DNA of 64,000 nt from Bufo bufo (lineage: Eukaryota > Chordata > Amphibia > Anura > Bufonidae): the NCBI RefSeq assembly GCF_905171765.1, contig NC_053390.1, forward strand, positions 589,428,293 to 589,492,292, in the 5' to 3' direction. Shown one piece after another: positions 57,564 to 64,000 of the stretch. Both the position numbers and the translations under genes were made by a program. Below the pieces are notes generated by a model. That model searched no databases and was not told the DNA's origin. It saw only the letters and a list, made by a program, of their open reading frames with translations. The stretch's first letter is position 1, and the number at the start of each line of letters is the position of its first letter.

Positions 57564-58986
57564 CCAAATCAATCATTCTTGACTAATGATTGCTCAATAA
57601 TGGAGCACCTTCTTTGATTTTAATGGTTTCTTTACTGTTACTCGGGAAAAGCAAAGGAGAAGTTCAGGCATGAATATGTGTGAAGTAGAAGCAGAGCTGT
57701 GTTTTGTCTCTTATTTTTAGTGTGGTTGAGATTATGTCACTTGGGAACCCTCTGTATCCAATCAACACATTTATCCCCAGCGATTTTAATTTTTGTTGAG
57801 TTCCAAGCTTGTGTTTCCGAGAGGCTGAGAGAGTCAAAATATTATATATAATGCAAGCCAAGATTAATGAACATGTACCATGCTGTCTACTTAGTTTCTG
57901 AACTGGAACAGAGCGCTGTGCCGATTTGTAAAACATCCTGTTCAATCCCCTCTAGTGCGTCTCCTTGTAAGACTATGGTGCGTTATCAAACTTCATCTAC
58001 AAATAGGGCTGACAGATATGAGGCATGAGCTTTGCTAAAGCAAACACAGCAAGCTACAGGAAGTATAGAAAGAATGCAGCAGCTGAAAATTTATAATTTC
58101 GCAGGAAGTCTGTGTGATTTTATGCGCCCGAAAGTAAGAAACAGCAATTTAAAATTTATTTTGGAAAAAGAGGCAACACGACGTCTAAGAAGGTTTAATT
58201 TGACCAGAAGGTTTTCATCAGCTTCATTGCAGCGTTCAGCTGACATTTCTGTATTTGGAGTTTAATTCAACAAATCAGTCTCTAAATTATCATCTGCCTT
58301 CTACTGCTGTCAGCTGCTTATTCTCAAAAAGGGAAAGGAAAAAAGCTTTACAACAACATGGTTTGAACTAAACTAACCCAAGTGCCATAATGAGTTAGGG
58401 GAACTGTGACACTGCAGAGCTCATATCAACCCGAAATACCGGTAATTATTTATAAAGCAACGTGTTTTTCAAGGAAAGTACAAGCCTTGTCATTTTTAAG
58501 TTTGGATTTTTGTTTTCACCCAGTGTGTACTGTTTAGAAGGTTTCAAAGCCAAATTACATATAAATGTTTTCATTACGTTTGTGGACAGGACAAATGTTG
58601 AAACATACCTCTAGCCAAAAAGTTACAGCCTGACTGTGCTCTACAGTGTGAAGAATTTTACTTGCAAGCTCAACTTTTCTCTCGCCCTTGGCTGCTGGCA
58701 TGGAAAATACGGTAACTGTTTTACGGCTTCCATTGTCAGCCATATTAGCTCTTATGTGGTTAATTTTTGCATCACTGAAGTAATATCTCTCTCATTATAT
58801 GAGGCACAGGAGAGTCTATAATGCTCTAATGTACAGTATGTCACAGGCAGTGTGCAAACTCCAAACCTGTCCTGTTTTGGTAACTTGCAGGTCACAACAT
58901 AACTACATTCATTAAAATTACTTTATGTGTATTGTGACATTGCAATCTGTTGTTGTGTGATCTCAAGTCATAGCATAGCCCTAGCC
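57564..58986. other. Unique-looking intron, possible conserved elements
   Basis: No termini or copies elsewhere in the window. The 57640-58260 part is non-repetitive with no splice-bounded frame, so conserved non-coding sequence is possible. Confidence 0.3.
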
Positions 58987-58990
58987 TTAA

Positions 58991-59404
58991 AGGTGGTTTC
59001 CAGGCAACTGATATTGATGACCTGTCCTCAGGATATGTTATTAATATCTGATCAGTGAGGGTCTGACACCCCGAAGCCCCACTGATCAGCTGTTTCCTGC
59101 AGCCTCCGGTACTAGAACTAGCACTGTGAAGGGAACAGTAAGCACAGCTCTGATCAAAGTGTAGCGGCTATGCTGGGTTATTGCTATTCACTTCACTGGA
59201 AGGTTAGCCGCAGTAACCCAGCGTGGCCACTACACTTGGAATTATATTGTCCTTCCTGTTCTATTCAAAGTGCTAGTTCCAACATTGGAGGCTGCAGGGA
59301 ACAGCTGTTCAGATGAGGTGCAGAGTGTCGGACCCTCACCAATCGGATATTAATGACCTAGACTGAGGATAGGTCATAAGTGTATCAGGAGCCTGAAAAA
59401 CCCT
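58991..59404. mobile_element. T2-like foldback MITE
   Basis: TTAA (58987-58990, 59405-59408) flanks AGGTGGTTTCCAGG and CCTGAAAAACCCT. The arms meet near 59190. A second AAGGGGTTCTTCAG end begins right after the shared TTAA. Confidence 0.75.
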
Positions 59405-59408
59405 TTAA

Positions 59409-59997
59409 AGGGGTTCTTCAGTGCCAAACCACATAAGTGGTAAAAAATGCACTCGCCTGATTCCACCACTCTGTTACAGTACCAAGGGTCGGTTCCCCGC
59501 TTTTTCTGGTCCTTGGCATATAAAACCCCAGTTGAGGTAATTTGTGCCACTGCAGCCACTCCCTAGCCGTAGCGGTGATGTGTCCCCACTCGGCACATCA
59601 CTGCTGAGACATGTGCCACTTGGAGATATAGCACACTTGGCCCCATCCAGAGGTTTACCCATGTTTTTCTACTGATTGTTCCAACACTTGCTAGGGCACT
59701 AATTAAAATAGAGTTTGGGGCTAGAAAAAATGTTTATCGCTAGAGCTACACAGCGGCTTGAGGTCGTGCATTAAAATATAAAATAATATTAGTGAATGTC
59801 ATTACGTTGGGACCTTCAAGTTACCGCAACTGTACAGTTGACAAAAATTCTGTATGTACAACACCTGGCCTAAGTAAAATGGGTTTTTGGGCTGGAAAAC
59901 CCTAAATGCAAAGACAACATCAAAATATCCAGGGCTAAGACGATTTGCAGTTGGTACCCATCACATTGGTTGACATAGATATCTGCCAGCCCCATTA
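59409..59997. other. No gene; MITE fragments
   Basis: A CTAGAGCTACACAGCGGC end (59741) belongs to the CGTGTAGC family. The remainder is unassigned. Confidence 0.4.
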
Positions 59998-59999
59998 TA

Positions 60000-61487
60000 C
60001 ACTGCTCAAAAAAATAAAGGGAACACTTAAACAACACAATGTAACTCCAAGTCAATCACACTTCTGTGAAATCAAACTGTCCACTTAGGAATCAACACTG
60101 AGTGACAATCAATTTCACATGCTGTTGTGAAAATGGGATAGACAACAGGTGGAAATTATAGGCAATTAGCAAGACACCCCCAATAAAGAAGTGGTTCTGC
60201 AGGTGGTGATCACAGACCACTTCTCAGTTCCTATGCTTCCTGGCTGATGTTTTGGTCACTTTTGAATGCTGGCGGTGCTTTCACTCTAGTGTTAGCATGA
60301 GACGGAGTCTACAACCCACACAAGTGGCTCAGGTAGTGCAGCTTATCCAGGATGGCACATCAATGCGAGCTGTGGCAAGAAGCTTTGCTGCGTCTGTCAG
60401 AGTAGTGTCCAGAGCATGGAGGTGCTACCAGGAGACAGGCCAGTACATCAGGAGACGTGGAGGAGGCCGTATGAGGGCAACAACCCAGCAGCAGGACCGC
60501 TACCTCCGCCTTTGTGCAAGGAGGAACAGGAGGAGCACTGCAAGAGCCCTGCAAAATGATCTCCAGCAGGCCACAAATGTGCATGTGTCTGCTCAAATGG
60601 TCAGAAACAGACTCCATGAGGGTGATATGAGGGCCCGACGTCCACAGGTGGGGGTTGTGCTTACAGCCCAACACCGTGCAGGACGTTTGGCATTTGCCAG
60701 AGAACACCAAGTTTGGCAAATTCGCCACTGGCGCCCTGTGCTCTTCACAGATGAAAGCAGGTTCACACTGAGCACATGTGACAGACGTGACAGAGTCTGG
60801 AGACGCCGTGGAGAACGTTCTGCTGCCTGCAACATCCTCCAGCATGACCGGTTTGGCATTGGGTCAGTAATGGTGTGGGGTGGCATTTCTTTGGAGGGCC
60901 GCACAGCCCTCCATGTGCTCGCCAGAGGTAGCCTGACTGCCATTAGGTACCGAGATGAGATCCTCAGACACCTTGTGAGAACATATGCTGGAGCGGTTGG
61001 CCCTGGGTTCCTCATAATGCAAGACAATGCTAGACCTTATGTGGCTGAAGTGTGTCAGCAGTTCCTGCAAGACGAAGGCATTGATGCTATGGACTGGCCC
61101 GCCCGTTCCCCAGACCTGAATCCAATTGAGCACATCTGGGACATCATGTCTCGCTCTATCCACCAACGTCACGTTGCACCACAGACTGTCCAGGAGTTGG
61201 CAGATGCTTTAGTCCAGGTCTGGGAGGAGATCCCTCAGGAGACCGTCCGCCACCTCATCAGGAGCATGCACAGGCGTTGTAGGGAGGTCATACAGGCAAG
61301 TGGAGGCCACACACACTACTGAGCCTCATTTTGACTTGTTTTAAGGACATTACATCAAAGTTGGATCAGCCTGTAGTGTGTTTTTCCACTTTAATTTTGA
61401 GTGTGACTCCAAATCCAGACCTCCATGGGTTGAAATATTTGATTTCCATTTTTAATTTTTGTGTTCCCTTTATTTTTTTGAGCAGTG
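60000..61487 (+). mobile_element. Complete Tc1 element, intact transposase
   Basis: TA duplications (59998-59999, 61488-61489) flank CACTGCTCAAAAAAATAAAG and CTTTATTTTTTTGAGCAGTG, perfect inverted ends. It has a full-length uninterrupted transposase, unlike the other four Tc1-type copies in the window. Confidence 0.96.
60297..61322 (+). CDS. Tc1-type transposase, uninterrupted, 341 aa
   Basis: It catalyses cut-and-paste transposition into TA sites in the nucleus. The frame starts [10 protein letters not shown] and runs to a TGA after GGHTHY, the usual C-terminus, at the usual Tc1 length. Residues 1-50 and 60-115 form two helix-turn-helix units joined by the basic RRRGGGRMR linker. The DD34E triad is complete: D152 (FTDESRF), D243 (MQDNARP) and E278 (DLNPIEHIW), with exactly 34 residues between the last two. 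VMVWGG is at 191-196. An upstream Met at 60252 would add 15 residues without similarity, so the inner one is preferred. No defect is visible. Confidence 0.95.
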   Translation: MRRSLQPTQVAQVVQLIQDGTSMRAVARSFAASVRVVSRAWRCYQETGQYIRRRGGGRMRATTQQQDRYLRLCARRNRRSTARALQNDLQQATNVHVSAQMVRNRLHEGDMRARRPQVGVVLTAQHRAGRLAFAREHQVWQIRHWRPVLFTDESRFTLSTCDRRDRVWRRRGERSAACNILQHDRFGIGSVMVWGGISLEGRTALHVLARGSLTAIRYRDEILRHLVRTYAGAVGPGFLIMQDNARPYVAEVCQQFLQDEGIDAMDWPARSPDLNPIEHIWDIMSRSIHQRHVAPQTVQELADALVQVWEEIPQETVRHLIRSMHRRCREVIQASGGHTHY

Positions 61488-61489
61488 TA

Positions 61490-62071
61490 GTTAATAGGGC
61501 CGGTGGACATTGCGGTTGCATCCAGCAGTGCTGGATCCAGAGAATTCCAGCAGGTTGTTCCCTGCAAGAACAGCCTGCTTTAATTTCTGCCGGAGATGAG
61601 AAACTGGCCTTAGAATAAATCATATATAAAACAAAAGTTTTCACATGCGTTTTAGGCATGATGCATGATGTACTGAGAAAAAAGAAAATAAAGTTTTTCT
61701 GTGATGTTAGGCACGTTTTAAATTCTCTTGAGGGAAAGACTTAAGACTACTGAGAAAATTGTTACAAAATGAGGCTAATCAAATGTGTGAATATGATGGA
61801 AAATGTGGCTCCTTATCGCATCCAAATAATTCAGAAATAATGAGAGAAAAAGATCAGATAATAGAGGTGTTTATTCTCATCAGTGTTCCTACAGAGCTAC
61901 ACTTTTACTCAGATGTTATCTACTTAGCACCTTAAGATGTGTGAGGATGATTTCTTGGCACGATGCTTGTAAAAATATCTACTAAATATATTTTTGAAGC
62001 TCTTGTATAGTCAGCCAAGCCTTTCCACTGCTTATATTTTCCATTAACATAGCTTTTTTGTTTTTCAGCCC
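61490..62071. other. No gene; MITE remnant then unique sequence
   Basis: 61490-61620 resembles 48500-48590 (GGGCCGGTGG, AACAGCCTGC). 61745-62000 is unique-looking and could be conserved. Confidence 0.35.
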
Positions 62072-62075
62072 TTAA

Positions 62076-62871
62076 AGGGACTCTGTCACCAGTTTCTTAC
62101 CCCCCCATTTAAAAATATGGTTATGTTCATGGAGCTCTAGCGATTCCTAATGTGGTCTTATAACCGAAATCCGTAGGCTAATTTTGTCTAAAAAACGTTA
62201 TAACTAGCCTGTCATTCATCTCACAAATGTGCCCAAGGGGATGATCATGTCTTCCAGATGCCGCCCGTACCCGCCGCCGCCGTTTGTGCCCAGCTCCTCC
62301 CTTGCTGTCATCAGCGCCGCCTCAGAATCGTGTGACGCCTCCGGCTCCCTCACTCCCCCCTCCTTCTTCTCTAACATCCCGCGCGTGCGCACAGGCCTGT
62401 GCCTGATGCGCCCGTGCGGACTTCTCCGTTCGGCTTCATGGAGCGAAGTGCGCATGCGCCGGCACTTCGCTCAACCACTTGCCGGCGCATGCGCACTTCG
62501 CTCCATGAAGCCGAACGGTGAAGTCCGCACGGGCGCATCAGGCACAGGCCTGTGCGCACGCGCGGGATGTTAGAGAAGAAGGAGGGGGGAGTGAGGGAGC
62601 CGGAGGCGTCACACGATTCTGAGGCGGCGCTGATGACAGCAAGGGAGGAGCTGGGCACAAACGGCGGCGGCGGGTACGGGCGGCATCTGGAAGACATGAT
62701 CATCCCCTTGGGAACATTTGTGAGATGAATGACAGGTTAGTTATAACGTTTTTAGACAAAATTAGCCTACGGATTTCGATTATAAGACCACATTAGGAAT
62801 CGCTAGAGCTCCATGAACATAACCATATTTTTAAATGGGGGGGGGGGTAAGAAACTGGTGACAGAGTCCCT
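62076..62871. mobile_element. T2/Kolobok-type foldback, about 390-bp arms
   Basis: TTAA (62072-62075, 62872-62875) flanks AGGGACTCTGTCACCAG and CTGGTGACAGAGTCCCT. Arms 62076-62462 and 62483-62871 are near-identical inverted copies with a spacer of about 20 bases. Each arm has one GCGCATGCGC (62450-62459, 62485-62494). The mirror-image open frames are not genes. Confidence 0.95.
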
Positions 62872-63043
62872 TTAACAGTAAACCCCCAAATGATCTGAAT
62901 GAATAAAAAAAATCTTTATATTTTTCATTCTTCCCTCGCCTCTGTTCCTGTGGTCTGTCATTACTCCATTACTCATAGTCTCCATCTGCACCACAAACAC
63001 ATCTCATACATGGACTAGTGGGCCACAGCTCTGACACGATGTA

Positions 63044-63982
63044 CAGTACAGACCAAAAGTTTGGACACATCTTCTCATTCAAAGAGTTTTCTTTATTTTC
63101 ATGACTATGAAGGCATCAGAACTATGAATTAACACTTGTGGAATTATATACATAACAAACAAGTGTGAAACAACAGAAAATATGTCATATTCTAGGTTCT
63201 TCAAAGTAGCAACCTTTTGCTTTGATTACTGCTTTGCACACTCTTGGCATTCTCTTGATGAGCTTCAAGAGGTAGTCCCCTGAAATGGTCTTCCAACAGT
63301 CTTGAAGGAGTTCCCAGAGATGCTTAGCACTTGTTGGCCCTTTTGCCTTCACTCTGGGGTCCAGCTCACCCCAAACCATCTCGATTGGGTTCAGGTCCGG
63401 TGACTGTGGAGGCCAGGTCATCTGGGGCAGCACCCCATCACTCTCCTTCATGGTCAAATAGCCCTTACTTTCAAAGTTTTCCCAATTTTTCGGCTGACTG
63501 ACTGACCTTCATTTCTTAAAGTAATGATGGCCACTCGTTTTTCTTTACTTAGCTGCTTTTTTCTTGCCATAATACAAATTCTAACAGTCTATTCAGTAGG
63601 ACTATCAGCTGTGTATCCACCTGACTTCTCCTCAATGCAACTGATGGTCCCAACCCCATTTATAAGGCAAGAAATCCCACTTATTAAACCTGACAGGGCA
63701 CACCTGTGAAGTGAAAACCATTTCAGGGGACTACCTGTTGAAGCTCATCAAGAGAATGCCAAGAGTGTGCAAAGCAGTAATCAAATCAAAAGGTGGCTAC
63801 TTTGAAGAACCTAGAATATGACATATTTTCAGTTGTTTCACACTTGTTTGTTATGTATATAATTCCACATGTGTTAATTCATAGTTTTGATGCCTTCAGT
63901 GTGAATCTACAATTTTCATAGTCATGCAAATAAAGAAAACTCTTTGAATGAGAAGGTGTGTCCAAACTTTTGGTCTGTACTG
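63044..63982 (-). mobile_element. Internally deleted Tc1 with very long arms
   Basis: TA (63042-63043, 63983-63984) flanks CAGTACAGACCAAAAGTTTG and its complement. The arms extend about 250 bases and include the transposase C-terminal coding region on both strands. Confidence 0.9.
63185..63570 (-). pseudogene. Tc1 transposase, internal deletion
   Basis: The N-terminus MARKKQLSKEKRVAIITLRN starts at about 63570. It jumps to [15 protein letters not shown] with the final Glu, and ends KGCYFEEPRI. Most of the linker and the first two catalytic Asp residues are missing. Confidence 0.88.
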
Positions 63983-64000
63983 TACATACTGACAAGGATC

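Noticed and set aside
60360..61172. Minus-strand frames of 102-161 codons
   Set aside because: Shadows of the intact Tc1 transposase on the other strand.
62229..62703. Pair of 110-114-codon frames with the same peptide
   Set aside because: Again the two arms of a foldback MITE read in opposite directions.

Overview
This is vertebrate, almost certainly anuran amphibian (frog or toad), intronic DNA. The only host coding sequence I can support is one 90-nt exon at 38853-38942 (+). It encodes part of the GAF-A domain of PDE5A, the cGMP-specific phosphodiesterase, and has a polypyrimidine tract, AG acceptor and GTAAGC donor. The frog attribution rests on the repeats: T2/Kolobok-type MITEs with TTAAAGRG termini, PIF/Harbinger-like MITEs with TAA/TTA duplications, a Penelope-like element, CR1 LINEs with an 8-bp repeated tail, chromoviruses and many Tc1 elements. 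The rest of the window reads as PDE5A intron filled by nested transposons. There is no operon, phage, CRISPR array, tRNA or rRNA.

Layout. 1-5000: sparse sequence with Harbinger-like MITEs, a small hAT MITE and a T2 foldback. 5022-9296: a hAT-like element swollen by about 47 minisatellite units, interrupted by a second hAT-like element (6249-8393) that carries its own G-rich arrays in opposed orientation. 9513-13695: a Penelope-like element (RT fragment plus GIY-YIG) with inverted flanking arms and an 11-bp target duplication, itself hit by a Tc1 copy. 13700-20200: old LINE pieces, MITEs, a mini-Penelope insertion and a 32-bp minisatellite. 20222-21815: a Tc1 element with a single premature stop. 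22000-29450: T2 and Harbinger-like MITEs. 29450-37230: a CR1 LINE with an intact RT ORF, split by a chromovirus at 32294-37082. 38253-43319: a T2 foldback, the PDE5A exon, a decayed Tc1, and a T2 element carrying a Harbinger-like insertion. 45251-48096: a second, deleted chromovirus. 49600-57560: minisatellite, palindromic modules and a 2.7-kb TTAA-flanked element. 58990-64000: T2 elements, a Tc1 with an uninterrupted 341-codon transposase (60000-61487), and a deleted Tc1.

The host gene is transcribed on the + strand, so every element here would be carried in PDE5A pre-mRNA if the intron assignment is right. The long foldbacks would form near-perfect hairpins in that RNA. The most informative structures are a 31-bp segment inverted inside the Penelope arms, a decayed hammerhead-like hairpin in a Penelope-derived insertion, palindromic modules shared between transposons with unrelated ends, and repeated GCGCATGCGC sites found only in transposons. 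Family names for repeats come from termini, target duplications and recalled protein motifs; no database was searched.
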